Assembly: GCF_000227465.1 (NCBI RefSeq)
Contig: NC_016047.1
Coordinates: 3,638,857-3,702,856 of the forward strand
DNA length: 64,000 nucleotides
Reading direction: 5' to 3'
DNA from: Bacillus spizizenii TU-B-10
Lineage (GTDB): Bacteria; Bacillota; Bacilli; Bacillales; Bacillaceae
Shown here: positions 1 to 9,447 of the stretch, one piece after another
Position numbering within the stretch: the stretch's first letter is position 1
Layout of the letters: each line of letters starts with the position of its first letter
Translations under genes and position numbers: made by a program
Notes under the pieces: model-generated
What the model was told of the DNA's origin: nothing
The model's database searches: none
The model's input: only the letters and a program-made list of their open reading frames with translations

Positions 1-1370
1 TCCAACGTTTTTCTGCCGTCAGCTGTATCACTTTCAGTAAAGCCTTTCATTTTAGAATGAATAGTGACACTGCTTTCTCCAAGAAACGTCAAAAAATATT
101 CATAGGAATCTGCTGCAGTTTGCTGGATATAAGGTGTAAAAGCAGAAATCTGCAACTCTGTCTCCTTTAAGTTAGTCTCAACATCCTTCTGGCTAACATA
201 AAAGGATTTTCCGTCAAACTTAATTTTAGCAATTTGTTTACTTTTAGCGCTAACCGGCACCTTTGTACCAAATTGAAGCGTAACGTCAGCCTTATGCTTT
301 AAACCTTGATCTTTATAGACAACTGCTTTTTCAACATCAATAAAGCCTTGCTTATTGACAGTCGTTAAGCTATCTTTTGCCTTAGTTTTCACACTGCCCT
401 CATGGTTCTTCACTTCATTTTGCGGAATAGCGCCAAGCGAAGCAATTGTACGAAGCGGGGCATTAAAGAACATTGTTCCCGCAGTAAAAACCGTCAGGAT
501 AGACAAAATAGCAATTTGAACAGCATTAGCCAGTGATTTAGGCTTTTTCTTCTTTTGCCGGAAACGGGCTAACGCTTCAGGATCTTCTTTCTTCCTCTCT
601 TCCGTTTGCTCTTTTTTATATGTCTCTTTTTCTTTTTTCGACAGCTTATTAAACCAGTCAATAAACGCTTTGTACTCTTTGACAACCGTTTTTGTTTCAT
701 CAAACATACGAAGCTCGCCGTAGTGCATCCAAGCGACGCGGTCACACATCTTCTCAATCTGGCCGATGGAGTGGCTGACAAAGAAAATGGTTTTTCCTTG
801 CTTTTTAAACTCATTAATTCTGTCTACACACTTCTGATAAAACGTTTGGTCCCCTACGGAGAGCGCTTCATCAATAATTAAGATGTCAGGGTCAATATGC
901 ACGGAAATCGCAAAACCGAGACGCGATTTCATACCGCTGGAATAGTTTTTAACCGGCTGATTAATAAAATCGCCAATCTCGGCAAATTCCACGATGCTGT
1001 CGTACATATCATCAATTTCTTTATTGGTTAACCCCATCATTAAACACTTGAGCCGGACATTGTCCCGGCCCGTCAATTGGTTATTTAAACCGGCAGCAAT
1101 CGCAATCAGCGACGGCTGGCCGTTCATTTCAATTTCACCGCTGGTCGGCGGAATAATTTTAGCCAGCAGGTTAGACATGGTCGATTTCCCTGACCCGTTT
1201 ATCCCTACAAAGCCGATTGTCTCTCCCTCATACACGTCAAAGGAGACATTCCGCACAGCAAAAAAACCATTATCTTTGACCGGAAAAAACAATCCTTTAA
1301 TCTTGTCCGATTGTTTTTTATACAAATGATACTGCTTTGAAACATTTCGAAACGAAACTTTTAGTTTCAT
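1..1370 (-). CDS. tarH: Teichoic acid export ATP-binding protein TarH/TagH (partial)
   Basis: ATPase subunit of the ABC transporter that moves completed lipid-linked wall teichoic acid across the membrane. Starting at the ATG at 1370, the protein shows Walker A GINGSGKS (about residues 56-63), the ABC signature [10 protein letters not shown], Walker [13 protein letters not shown] and the switch-histidine motif FFVSHS. A transmembrane segment ([14 protein letters not shown]) follows at about residue 275, then an extracytoplasmic tail. The reading frame runs off the window at position 1; with a usual length of about 527 aa, the last 70 or so codons are missing. It lies 19 nt downstream of tarG, its permease partner, and both probably use the promoter upstream of tarG. 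The start is supported by the conserved N-terminus [15 protein letters not shown]. Confidence 0.95.
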   Translation of the reverse strand, partial: MKLKVSFRNVSKQYHLYKKQSDKIKGLFFPVKDNGFFAVRNVSFDVYEGETIGFVGINGSGKSTMSNLLAKIIPPTSGEIEMNGQPSLIAIAAGLNNQLTGRDNVRLKCLMMGLTNKEIDDMYDSIVEFAEIGDFINQPVKNYSSGMKSRLGFAISVHIDPDILIIDEALSVGDQTFYQKCVDRINEFKKQGKTIFFVSHSIGQIEKMCDRVAWMHYGELRMFDETKTVVKEYKAFIDWFNKLSKKEKETYKKEQTEERKKEDPEALARFRQKKKKPKSLANAVQIAILSILTVFTAGTMFFNAPLRTIASLGAIPQNEVKNHEGSVKTKAKDSLTTVNKQGFIDVEKAVVYKDQGLKHKADVTLQFGTKVPVSAKSKQIAKIKFDGKSFYVSQKDVETNLKETELQISAFTPYIQQTAADSYEYFLTFLGESSVTIHSKMKGFTESDTADGRKTL

Positions 1371-1389
1371 CGTACAATCTCCTTACGTA

Positions 1390-2217
1390 TTAAAGAAAGT
1401 CAACAAACTTGTCTCTAAATTTCATATGCAAGATAGAACCTACTGTCAATAAAAGGAATGTAAACAACCAGAAATACAGTGTGTATTTCATGTCTTGGAA
1501 GAACCATTTGCCATCTAAGAAGCTGTTCCGGAACCCTTCTATAAGATAATAAATCGGGTTTAATTTAATCACAGGAAGAAGACCAGGATAATTCTTCCCA
1601 AGTTGCTCTGTGATATTCCAGAAAACCGGAAGCAAAAAGAACAGTAATCTGGTTACCGCTTGCAGAAAAAATTGATAGTCTCTGACAAGCACACTGATTG
1701 TAGAGTTAAACAAGCTAAACGCAAACATAAATACAATCATGCAAATAAAATAATAAAAATATTGTATCCAATGCAAGTCGGGATACACACCGCTTGCTAA
1801 AAGGACTATAACATAAATACCCATCATCACAAAATAACTAAATAAATTTGATGCAATCACAACAGATGGAAGCGAACTAATTGGAAAATTCATTTTCGCA
1901 ACCATATTGATCCGTTTAAATACACTGTTTGATCCATCAAGAATCGTCGGGCTAATAAAAAACCACGGAATCAAACCAGCCAGCATCCAAACAATAAAAG
2001 GCACTTCTCCGACACCTGTTATGACCGGCTGACTGTTGCGAATCCCCATACCAAATACAAACCAGTATGCCAGCATTTGAATGAGCGGATTTAGAAACTG
2101 CCATAATACACCAAGATAATTCATCTGGTACTGAGACTTTGTCTCATACGAAGCCAAGCGCAAAATTAAAGGAAACGATGTCACTTGCTCTTTTAAGATT
2201 CTTACTAATGCATTCAT
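1390..2217 (-). CDS. tarG: Teichoic acid export permease TarG/TagG
   Basis: Membrane subunit of the teichoic acid exporter, 275 aa. It is an ABC-2 type permease with about six hydrophobic segments (for example [28 protein letters not shown] and [12 protein letters not shown]). The N-terminus carries the family pattern [23 protein letters not shown], typical of polysaccharide and teichoic acid export permeases. A ribosome-binding site (AAGGAAG) lies just upstream of the ATG. It works with TarH, the next gene. A sigma-A-like promoter is visible about 165 nt upstream, so export genes can be expressed independently of the accessory genes before them. Confidence 0.95.
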   Translation of the reverse strand: MNALVRILKEQVTSFPLILRLASYETKSQYQMNYLGVLWQFLNPLIQMLAYWFVFGMGIRNSQPVITGVGEVPFIVWMLAGLIPWFFISPTILDGSNSVFKRINMVAKMNFPISSLPSVVIASNLFSYFVMMGIYVIVLLASGVYPDLHWIQYFYYFICMIVFMFAFSLFNSTISVLVRDYQFFLQAVTRLLFFLLPVFWNITEQLGKNYPGLLPVIKLNPIYYLIEGFRNSFLDGKWFFQDMKYTLYFWLFTFLLLTVGSILHMKFRDKFVDFL

Positions 2218-2379
2218 TGTTTATCTTCCTTAGACTTAAATGTTTTTTGGATCTTTCGGTTAAAGAAATTTGAAAGCACCGGTCTTATTTTAACAGATGT
2301 TGAGCTTTTTTTCATTTACTGCATTAGATAAATTCCTCTCTAAATTTAGTTAGTCGAAAAAAACATACCGGGCCAGTAA

Positions 2380-2408
2380 ATTATAAGCAAATTTAACGTG
2401 AATTTAAA
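2380..2408 (-). promoter_or_regulatory. Probable sigma-A promoter of tarGH
   Basis: On the minus strand a perfect TATAAT -10 (2385 to 2380) follows a TTTAAA -35 (2408 to 2403) with a 17-nt spacer. It sits in the 229-bp gap between the DUF6270-like gene and tarG, followed by a leader of roughly 155 nt. The -10 is convincing; the -35 is weak. Confidence 0.6.
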
Positions 2409-2446
2409 GGAAGAACTGTTTGTACTGTTTTCAAAATTCTATTAAC

Positions 2447-3757
2447 CTAAAATTTCCTTAAAAGTTTAATGTCTCTCCAACAAGCATGTCCATTTCTGGG
2501 TAAATAAGGTCCAACCTTGATATATTTACCTTTTTCAGGTCTGAATTTTAGTGTATACCTAAGCCATTTGTTATTACACAAGTCTTGTATATCAGTTGTC
2601 TTAACATTTCTGAACCAAACTGCATCTGTTTGCAAATATTTTTCCGAAGAGTCAAACATCCTTATAGAAAAAATACACTTATAACTATCGATTAAATTAA
2701 TATCAGAAACCTTAATATCAAAAGATAATTCAAATTCTTTGTGACCATCAGCATTAATTTCAATTGCATTCGACCATACTTGGTTATTCTCGTCTTTTAC
2801 TAACCTTCTTTTTGAAATACTTAAAACGTTGTACTCTAGTTTGTCAGAATCAGGATCTTTTATTTCGAATTCATTCTGCCAAAATGACCAGTTGCTCTTG
2901 CCTAAAGAAAATGTTGGATTCTTGATTAAGTTATTTTCTTTATTTTTTTTGATTTTTATCCTTGGATCATCAAGTATATTCCTAAAATCGTTCGTTATAA
3001 TTGATAGGAATTTACTGGTAAAGTCCAAATAAAATTCATTAACATAATGTAAATAAAATAATCCCCATTTGTGCATAGGATCTAATAAATAATATTTATC
3101 TTCGTAATCGATGAATTGTACGTCATGATTTTTTATAACATAATTATCTAGTCTATCCCAAATTTCATTATACAGAGAAGTATTAATCTGTTTTACTTTT
3201 GTAGTCTTGCTAAGATATTTATAAGAACCGGATATTTCATCATAATAAACATCTGAAAATCTTGCTTTATTAACAACCACTTTACAGTTAGGTAAATTTT
3301 GATTTAAAAAATCAAAAAGATTTTTTATTGATTCTTTCCATCGCTCGAAATAGTGTGTAAAGTCTTCTAATAAACTCAAAGGTTCTCCTTCTTTAAAAGT
3401 CTTATACAAAGTCGTCTTACTAAAGAGCCACCGTTTATTAGTAATAGTACTACCTTCTAACTCTCTAATACCATAAAATACATCAGCATAAAAGTCTAAA
3501 ATAAGATAATCTGGCTCATTAATAATTAAAGTATCTAATATGCTTTTATCTAACTCTGTCTCGAATTGTCTCTTATCAAAAGGTTTCAAATTGTCTAGTT
3601 TTTCATAATCAAAAGCAATTGGATCAGCCATTAATGATATGATAGACATTTGGTTTTGATGAACAACACAACTATAATATTTTTTATAGTTTTCTATAAA
3701 ACAACTATTAAAATTATCTCTTGAAACACAACTACCTATAATAGCTACCTTCAACAT
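2447..3757 (-). CDS. DUF6270-like protein in teichoic acid cluster
   Basis: 436-aa protein of unknown function. I relate it to the DUF6270 family from its N-terminus VAIIGSCVSRDNF (a GSCxSRD motif resembling the start of SGNH-type hydrolases) and the later LIINEPDYLILDFYAD. The C-terminal 150 residues (from about NLIKNPTFSLGKSNWSFW) look like a carbohydrate-binding-module-type beta-sandwich. The start is the ATG at 3757, preceded by AAGGAAGGG; an upstream in-frame start at 3790 lacks such a site. It is strikingly A+T-rich. It is separated from the fusion gene upstream by a terminator-like hairpin and from tarG by a separate promoter, so it looks like an inserted cargo gene. A role in modifying or acylating a wall glycopolymer is only an inference from position. 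Confidence 0.7.
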   Translation of the reverse strand: MLKVAIIGSCVSRDNFNSCFIENYKKYYSCVVHQNQMSIISLMADPIAFDYEKLDNLKPFDKRQFETELDKSILDTLIINEPDYLILDFYADVFYGIRELEGSTITNKRWLFSKTTLYKTFKEGEPLSLLEDFTHYFERWKESIKNLFDFLNQNLPNCKVVVNKARFSDVYYDEISGSYKYLSKTTKVKQINTSLYNEIWDRLDNYVIKNHDVQFIDYEDKYYLLDPMHKWGLFYLHYVNEFYLDFTSKFLSIITNDFRNILDDPRIKIKKNKENNLIKNPTFSLGKSNWSFWQNEFEIKDPDSDKLEYNVLSISKRRLVKDENNQVWSNAIEINADGHKEFELSFDIKVSDINLIDSYKCIFSIRMFDSSEKYLQTDAVWFRNVKTTDIQDLCNNKWLRYTLKFRPEKGKYIKVGPYLPRNGHACWRDIKLLRKF

Positions 3758-3773
3758 AATTTCCCTTCCTTTT

Positions 3774-3810
3774 AAAAAAACCCATAACATTGAATAATGC
3801 TATGGGTTTT
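3774..3810 (-). terminator. Hairpin terminator/attenuator before DUF6270-like gene
   Basis: On the minus strand a stem of about 14 bp with one mismatch (AAACCCATA.. pairing with ..TATGGGTTT) closes a 4-nt loop and is followed by a run of seven T. It begins a few bases after the stop of the 1166-aa gene and ends just before the ribosome-binding site of the next gene, so only read-through or a separate promoter would express that gene. Confidence 0.75.
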
Positions 3811-3818
3811 CAAATATG

Positions 3819-6800
3819 TTAATCAACGTTTAAGAATTTCTTTACAACTTTTTCAGAAGCATTTCCATCGTCAAATTCACAATATTTTGCTCTAAAACTA
3901 TTATATTTTTCACCATATTGGGTAAAATAATTATCTAATTTTTCGATAGAATCAATCAATGACATATTATCTCTTACTAATGGTCCCGGAGCTTCATCTT
4001 CAATATTCAAGTACATACCTCGAAGATTATCCCGATACTCCTCTAAGTCATACGTGAAAAATATCATTGGTTTCTTTAAAATACCATAATCAAACATTAC
4101 AGATGAATAATCAGTGATTAGAACATCCGAAAGTAAATATAAGTCTTGAATATCATCGTAATTGGAAAGATTATAAGCAAATCCCTTGAAATCGCTAATA
4201 TCAAGCTCATCAGATATAAAATAATGTAGTCTTAATAATATTACATAATCATCTTTCAGTTTTTTTCTGAGCTTCTCTAAATCTAGTTTCAACTCAAATC
4301 CATTTTTAACTCTAAAAGTTGGAGCATATAATATAATCTTTTTATCATTTGGTAAGTTCAACTTCTTTTTCAATTGATTTCTAAAAACTTCATTATTGTC
4401 TTTGAATAATTTATCATTTCTAGGGTAACCCGTTTCAAGTATTTCATTTTTATAGTCATAAATTCTTCTTGCTAGATCACTAACATATTTGCTTGGTACA
4501 GTTAAATAATCCCATCTGCCGCACCGTCTCAAGAATCTATTTCTCTTATCTTCTGTATCTACTTCTCCAGGGACATCTAACCCTAGAGTTTTTAGCGGGG
4601 TGCCATGCATAGTTTGTAATTCAACTGCATTTTTTCTTTTTTCATAAAAATCTGGGAAGTTAACATTATTCACAAAGTATTTGGCACGAGCCATATACTG
4701 AAAGTATTTCAAAGACTTTATTTTAACTTTAATTGCTTCTCCATCTACTTTTACATAATCATTATTTACCATCCAAACACATTCATATTCTGGATAATGT
4801 TCGTTTATATAATCATATATAGCTTTAGGGTTACAACTAATTTGTTTGCCCCAGTAACTTTCAAAAACAATTGTCTTCTTTTTCATTGGTAAAAGTCTGA
4901 AAAGCGGATAAAGAAATTTTTCTATCACTTCTTGCCTACGAGGACCTCTCTCAATCCAATTCCATTCAAATATATTATTAATACTTATATTGTCCTCTTT
5001 TGTAACATATGGAGAATACTTTATATTACCGACAGTTTTTTTAGGGAAATTTATTTCTTTATCTCTTACTTTTATACGTTTTAATTTTTTAAAGCTCTTA
5101 TTACCCTTTACTGTAAATTCTAAGTAAACTCTCCATACTCCGTATTCTTCATTGAATGGAGTTCTGACTTTATTGTTTGAAAGATCGAAACCTGTTTTAA
5201 GAAAAAACTCACCCTTCTCTTTGTATTCTCTAAGTATATTTCCAGAAACCGTGTGACCTGTCTCCACATTCTTTAAGACCATATTGATATCGGTTAAATT
5301 TTTTAAAGTTTTAATATATTTATCCGTAATAGATGCTTCTATTAATAAATTCTCATTTGAAAAATTAATATCTTTAAGATACGCTGTGTAATTTCTTGTT
5401 AGAATTCTTAGGTTTCCTGCTGGGCTAGCATCTATTGAAATCTCTTTAGTATCAAGAACAATATTTTCAACTTTTACACTTTCCAAATAAGTTAAAGGTT
5501 CATTATCATTATTATACCTTACATAGCCTATTAACTCAGTATTATTTTTTAATCTATTAATGGTTGATTTAGGGATTATTGTTTTAAAACTGTTCGAATG
5601 TCCATCCTTTTCCATATAATATCTATATTGTTCATTCTTATCATAATCTCTAAATAGAAGTTGGCATTCGTTTAACGGTAGAGACGTCTCACCTTTAATG
5701 ATTAAATTTCCATTTTCATATATTAAACTGTTAACCTGAGTAGTAACAGGTCTTAAGTCTAAATATAAGTCCCATGAACTATTGTATTTGATGAAAATCC
5801 TTCTCGAGGAGTAGACTCTGTGCTTTGGTCTAGGTTTTTTACCACTAACAGGTTCACCAATTCTATAACTTCTCGTTTTTCCAGAACAGTTAATCTCTAC
5901 CCATATTTCTAGTTTTCCAGAAAGCCTGTCAAATAAATCATTTGTATCTACTTCAATAATATATCCGGACCAATCATAGTTATTAACCCTTGAAAGAGGG
6001 ATATTATTATTTTTTTTGGTACCGAATTTTAATGTTATATCTGGCCTTTTTACTGAAAAACAATTTATGAATTTCTTTTCTCCCGAAATTGGATCAAAAA
6101 CATAAGCCTTTAAACTAACATCTTTTTTTCTTTTTATGTCAAGATGTCTAATAAAATGATAACCTTCAATACGGATTACGGAGCTATCCCATTCTACTCT
6201 TTCTATTTTTCTTTTAATAGTAAACTCACTGTCTGGTTTACAAATATCTTTTGGAAGTTCCTTCCCAAATGGGAATTCCCAAAAGAATTGACCCTTTACT
6301 TTTTTAGGCTTACTATATTTAAACTCATTCTTTTGGAACTTTAAAACATCGAGTAATCTTTCAATATCATTTTTAGAAATAAAATAATACTTAGCTCTAT
6401 CTATTGCATTTAACTTTCTAAACGTTTCATCTGATATAGTTTGTAAGTATGTTGACACTTTGGTCATAAAAACTTTAATGTATTCAGAATCCGCAGTGTC
6501 TAATATATTCAAATAGAGTGGGATATCAAGACTCAGGGCTTTATAATCCTTTAAATCCTTTAGTTCCCCTTTTATATTTGCATAATTAAAAAAGGAATCA
6601 ACTAAATCTAATGCTTTTAATCTATCTGTAAGATTAACCAGATCATTTCTCTGTTGTGTTATTGATTTATCCCCTGCTTCCCGGGCTCTCCAAAAATAAA
6701 TAAAATCTTCAAGAACACTAACTGACTCAGCTTTATAATGTGCAGGTATTGTTACAGGTAAATCTTCATATAGCATGCCCTCAGGAAATTTAAAATCATT

Positions 6801-7319
6801 TTTTATCCAAAATTCTCTTCTAAATATCTTATTCCATGCAGTTGTATCATAAATTAATTCATTATTTTTGGTAATATGAGTTTTAGGAATTGTATCACTA
6901 AATACTTTTTTATGAAGTCCAGAACCATAAACCTTAGTCGAGTTGAACCTTTTTACATTCCCTATAACAATGTCTGTTTGATTTTCACTAGCTAATTGAT
7001 ACATTTTTTTATATGCATCTAAACTTAAATAATCGTCTGAATCAACAAAGGCTATAAATTCACCTTTTGCATATTGGACGCCATAATTCCTGGCATGCCC
7101 TAGACCGCCATTTTCTTTATGATAAGAATAAAAGTTATCGTACTTAGAAGAATATTCATCCATTATTAATCCACTATTGTCTGCTGAACCGTCATTTACC
7201 ATTAAAACTTCAATTGATTTTAATGTTTGATTAGCTAAAGAATCTAAACATTCTCTTAAATATTTTTCAACATTGTAAACTGGAACAATTACACTAATCT
7301 TAGGTTTTCTTTTTGTCAC
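3819..7319 (-). CDS. Bifunctional GT2 glycosyltransferase / CDP-glycerol glycerophosphotransferase (GgaB-like)
   Basis: 1166-aa two-enzyme fusion. Residues 7 to about 230 are a family-2 glycosyltransferase: SVIVPVYNVEKYL, VNDGSADNSG, and the metal/nucleotide-binding FVDSDDYL (D93/D95). Residues of about 350-780 form a long non-catalytic beta-rich middle. From about 790 to the end is a TagF-type glycerophosphotransferase with MHGTPLK, YAPTFR, LLRLHYF and DVLITDYSSVMFDYG. GTG start at 7319 with AGGAGAG upstream; it overlaps the 3' end of tarF by 20 nt, so the two are translationally linked. The architecture matches GgaB (about 900 aa in strain 168), which builds a glycosyl-phosphate minor teichoic acid. 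Alternatively it glycosylates poly(ribitol phosphate), a TarQ-like role. Codon usage is A+T-rich like its neighbours and unlike tarA-L, suggesting horizontal acquisition. Confidence 0.85.
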   Translation of the reverse strand: MTKRKPKISVIVPVYNVEKYLRECLDSLANQTLKSIEVLMVNDGSADNSGLIMDEYSSKYDNFYSYHKENGGLGHARNYGVQYAKGEFIAFVDSDDYLSLDAYKKMYQLASENQTDIVIGNVKRFNSTKVYGSGLHKKVFSDTIPKTHITKNNELIYDTTAWNKIFRREFWIKNDFKFPEGMLYEDLPVTIPAHYKAESVSVLEDFIYFWRAREAGDKSITQQRNDLVNLTDRLKALDLVDSFFNYANIKGELKDLKDYKALSLDIPLYLNILDTADSEYIKVFMTKVSTYLQTISDETFRKLNAIDRAKYYFISKNDIERLLDVLKFQKNEFKYSKPKKVKGQFFWEFPFGKELPKDICKPDSEFTIKRKIERVEWDSSVIRIEGYHFIRHLDIKRKKDVSLKAYVFDPISGEKKFINCFSVKRPDITLKFGTKKNNNIPLSRVNNYDWSGYIIEVDTNDLFDRLSGKLEIWVEINCSGKTRSYRIGEPVSGKKPRPKHRVYSSRRIFIKYNSSWDLYLDLRPVTTQVNSLIYENGNLIIKGETSLPLNECQLLFRDYDKNEQYRYYMEKDGHSNSFKTIIPKSTINRLKNNTELIGYVRYNNDNEPLTYLESVKVENIVLDTKEISIDASPAGNLRILTRNYTAYLKDINFSNENLLIEASITDKYIKTLKNLTDINMVLKNVETGHTVSGNILREYKEKGEFFLKTGFDLSNNKVRTPFNEEYGVWRVYLEFTVKGNKSFKKLKRIKVRDKEINFPKKTVGNIKYSPYVTKEDNISINNIFEWNWIERGPRRQEVIEKFLYPLFRLLPMKKKTIVFESYWGKQISCNPKAIYDYINEHYPEYECVWMVNNDYVKVDGEAIKVKIKSLKYFQYMARAKYFVNNVNFPDFYEKRKNAVELQTMHGTPLKTLGLDVPGEVDTEDKRNRFLRRCGRWDYLTVPSKYVSDLARRIYDYKNEILETGYPRNDKLFKDNNEVFRNQLKKKLNLPNDKKIILYAPTFRVKNGFELKLDLEKLRKKLKDDYVILLRLHYFISDELDISDFKGFAYNLSNYDDIQDLYLLSDVLITDYSSVMFDYGILKKPMIFFTYDLEEYRDNLRGMYLNIEDEAPGPLVRDNMSLIDSIEKLDNYFTQYGEKYNSFRAKYCEFDDGNASEKVVKKFLNVD

Positions 7320-8505
7320 TAACTCTCTCTCCTATTTCTTTACCAAATATCTTATCAACAACTCTTTTTGCAGCTTTGCCATCTTCATATAAACAAAACT
7401 CATTATAAAATTGAGTATAATTATCATGCAACTTGGGATTTTTCAGTAGTTTTTTTAATTCTTCAATTAGATTATCTGTATTGTCTACTACATTACCAGG
7501 TGCATTTGATTCAAAATCAAAATAAAATCCTCTAAGTCTATCTCTATAGTACTCTAAATCATAGGCATAAAATAATATTGGTTTTTTTAAATTAGCAAAA
7601 TCAAAAAAAACAGATGAATAATCCGTGACCAAAATATCAGATATAATATATAAGTCTCTTATATCTGGATAATCAGAAACATCCATGATAAAATCCTTAT
7701 AATCGACAAGCTCAAAGTCTTGATTAACCAGATAGTGCATTCTAAGTAAAATTATAACTTGATTCCCCAATTCCTTTTTTATCTTTTCTAAATTTAAATT
7801 GAGATCAAATTTGTAATTGCCTTTTGAATAAAAATTATCATCCCTCCACGTAGGGGCATACAATATTATTTTTTTTCTCCCTAAACCTAATTTCTTCTTG
7901 AGTTTTTCTTTATAGAGTTCTATATCTTTTTGATATAGTATGTCATTCCTAGGGTAGCCAGTTTCAATAACTGTATTATTGAATTGAAATGCTCTCTTAA
8001 ATATTTCTGTTGAATATCTATTAGGAGATATTAATATATCCCACTTACTTGATTCTTTAGAGAAATTTTTTTTGTACTTTTCTGTAGTAGTTCCCGGCAT
8101 ACGAACTACATCCATATCATTAGCTAGTCTCTTTAATGGTGTACCATGCCAAGTTTGGATGTATATTGTTTTTTTAGGCTTTGGAAGCCATAATGGTAAC
8201 CTGCTATTTGTTACCCAGTATTTTGCAGTTGCCATTTTCCATAACCAAGAAAGTGTAAATCGATTATTGTACTTTAAGCCTTGTCGGTTAAATTCATGTT
8301 CGTATTTTCTATCAACACTCCAGACCATATCAAAACCATATTTACTATTATTCTGCTGCAAATACTCGTATATCGCCCTTGGATTACAACTAAATTGTTT
8401 ACCTAAATAACTTTCAAAAATAATCATTCTCTTATTTTTAGGTAATGTACCTATTACCGAAAAAAGTATGGAGTAAATTTTAATTAAAATGTTTTTCTTT
8501 TTCAT
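7300..8505 (-). CDS. tarF: CDP-glycerol:poly/oligo-glycerophosphate transferase TarF
   Basis: 401-aa peripheral membrane enzyme of the TagF/TarF family that adds glycerol phosphate from CDP-glycerol to the lipid-linked linkage unit. All family motifs are present: QTWHGTPLKRL, ILYAPTWRDD, LLRMHYLV and DILVTDYSSVFFDF, then FYAYDLEYYRDRLRGFYFDF. Its length fits a TarF that adds a primer glycerol phosphate, and it lacks the long N-terminal extension of the strain-168 polymerase TagF. That fits a ribitol-type cluster, where TarK/TarL continue the chain. It follows tarD, which makes its substrate, with a hairpin between them, and runs 20 nt into the next gene. Confidence 0.85.
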   Translation of the reverse strand: MKKKNILIKIYSILFSVIGTLPKNKRMIIFESYLGKQFSCNPRAIYEYLQQNNSKYGFDMVWSVDRKYEHEFNRQGLKYNNRFTLSWLWKMATAKYWVTNSRLPLWLPKPKKTIYIQTWHGTPLKRLANDMDVVRMPGTTTEKYKKNFSKESSKWDILISPNRYSTEIFKRAFQFNNTVIETGYPRNDILYQKDIELYKEKLKKKLGLGRKKIILYAPTWRDDNFYSKGNYKFDLNLNLEKIKKELGNQVIILLRMHYLVNQDFELVDYKDFIMDVSDYPDIRDLYIISDILVTDYSSVFFDFANLKKPILFYAYDLEYYRDRLRGFYFDFESNAPGNVVDNTDNLIEELKKLLKNPKLHDNYTQFYNEFCLYEDGKAAKRVVDKIFGKEIGERVSDKKKT

Positions 8506-8572
8506 TTAAAGAAGCCTTCCATCTCACTTTTATAAACTACTTGTAATAAATTAAAGAGGCAATACAAGAAAA

Positions 8573-8598
8573 AAAGAAGCAACGTTACATTACTTCTA
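8573..8598 (-). terminator. Weak hairpin at the tarD stop codon
   Basis: Minus strand: AGAAG and CTTCT arms (extended by AA/TT) around an approximately 8-nt loop, followed by a T-rich run (TTTTTTTC). The left arm includes the tarD stop codon. It may be a partial terminator or attenuator tuning tarD against tarF. Confidence 0.45.
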
Positions 8599-8985
8599 AA
8601 GATTTGCTATCTCTTTTTTTATCTTAGTCGTAGAAATCCCTTCAGTTCTTGGCAGATAAACAACCTCACAATGATCTTTTAAGAAATCAAATTTACCTTC
8701 CCAATCATTCCCCATCACAAAAACATCAATGTCATATTCCTTTATATCAAGTATTTTCTGATCCCAACTTTTTTCAGGAATTACTTCATCTACATAGCGT
8801 ATTGTTTCTAAAATTAATTTTCTATGTTCATAACTATGATAGGCTTTTTTTTGTTTCTGTAAATTAAATTCATCAGTACTAATTGCAACCACTAAATAGT
8901 CACCAAGTTCTTTAGCACGTTCAAGCAATTTAATATGACCCCAATGAAGCAAGTCAAACGTGCCATAAGTAATAACCTTTTTCAC
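8596..8985 (-). CDS. tarD: Glycerol-3-phosphate cytidylyltransferase TarD/TagD
   Basis: Makes CDP-glycerol from CTP and sn-glycerol 3-phosphate, the donor for TarB and TarF. 129 aa, the full length of the family. The nucleotidyltransferase signatures are clear: YGTFDLLHWGHIKLLERAK (HxGH motif) near the N-terminus and RTEGISTTKIK (the RTxGISTT motif) near the C-terminus. The start ATG at 8985 has AAAGGAG upstream. It is the first gene of the minus-strand operon and is transcribed divergently from tarA. Identification is close to certain. Confidence 0.97.
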   Translation of the reverse strand: MKKVITYGTFDLLHWGHIKLLERAKELGDYLVVAISTDEFNLQKQKKAYHSYEHRKLILETIRYVDEVIPEKSWDQKILDIKEYDIDVFVMGNDWEGKFDFLKDHCEVVYLPRTEGISTTKIKKEIANL

Positions 8986-9083
8986 TTTAAAAAACTCCTT
9001 TCAGGGTTGAGAGAAAAGACCGAGCTTTTTTACAATCTCTTAATAATTCCGACATAATTTTCACATATCCTTAATATTTAACA

Positions 9084-9112
9084 ATAATAGCATAATCACC
9101 TATAAAAGTTAA
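9084..9112 (-). promoter_or_regulatory. Probable sigma-A promoter of tarD operon
   Basis: Minus strand -35 TTAACT (9112 to 9107), 17-nt spacer, -10 TATTAT (9089 to 9084). It would give a leader of about 90 nt before tarD. Confidence 0.6.
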
Positions 9113-9343
9113 GGGGATTTAAAAAACAGAAAACTACAGTAGTGTTAAAGACCTGTTGTCAATAGTTCTATTTTAACATTTCAGATCATTACCCGACACC
9201 AAACTTACTGATTTTTTTCTAAAGCCTGTGAAACGATTTTCTTTCTGCTGCGTCATTTATTCTGTACACCCTCCTCATATTAATTCATCGTCAAAACGTG
9301 AAGGAATTGTAATGTGAATGTTAAAAGTTCCTAAAGATTTTTG

Positions 9344-9352
9344 TGGTAAAAT
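9344..9352 (+). promoter_or_regulatory. Probable extended -10 promoter of tarA operon
   Basis: TGGTAAAAT is an extended -10 (TGn followed by TAAAAT). No good -35 is present at the usual distance, as is common for extended -10 promoters. It lies about 95 nt upstream of the tarA start. Confidence 0.45.
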
Positions 9353-9447
9353 AGAGTAAGATGTTTTCAGGCAAAGAGTCTTTAATCAAACTATACGAAT
9401 GACACGTGTTTTTTATAGACATATAGATGAAAAGGAGGGTTGATACG

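Larger units (their letters stand above)
8986..9447 (+). other. Divergent tarD/tarA control region (462 bp, no gene)
   Basis: No credible coding sequence. It holds a minus-strand promoter for tarD (9084-9112) and a plus-strand extended -10 for tarA (9344-9352). Short TTAACA/TTCACA-like hexamers occur (for example 9060, 9071 and 9173). In strain 168 the corresponding tagA/tagD region is bound by PhoP and WalR, but the hexamer spacing here is not regular enough for me to call boxes. Confidence 0.6.

Noticed and set aside
606-1329. Plus-strand open frames opposite tarH
   Set aside because: They are antisense shadows of an unmistakable ABC ATPase.
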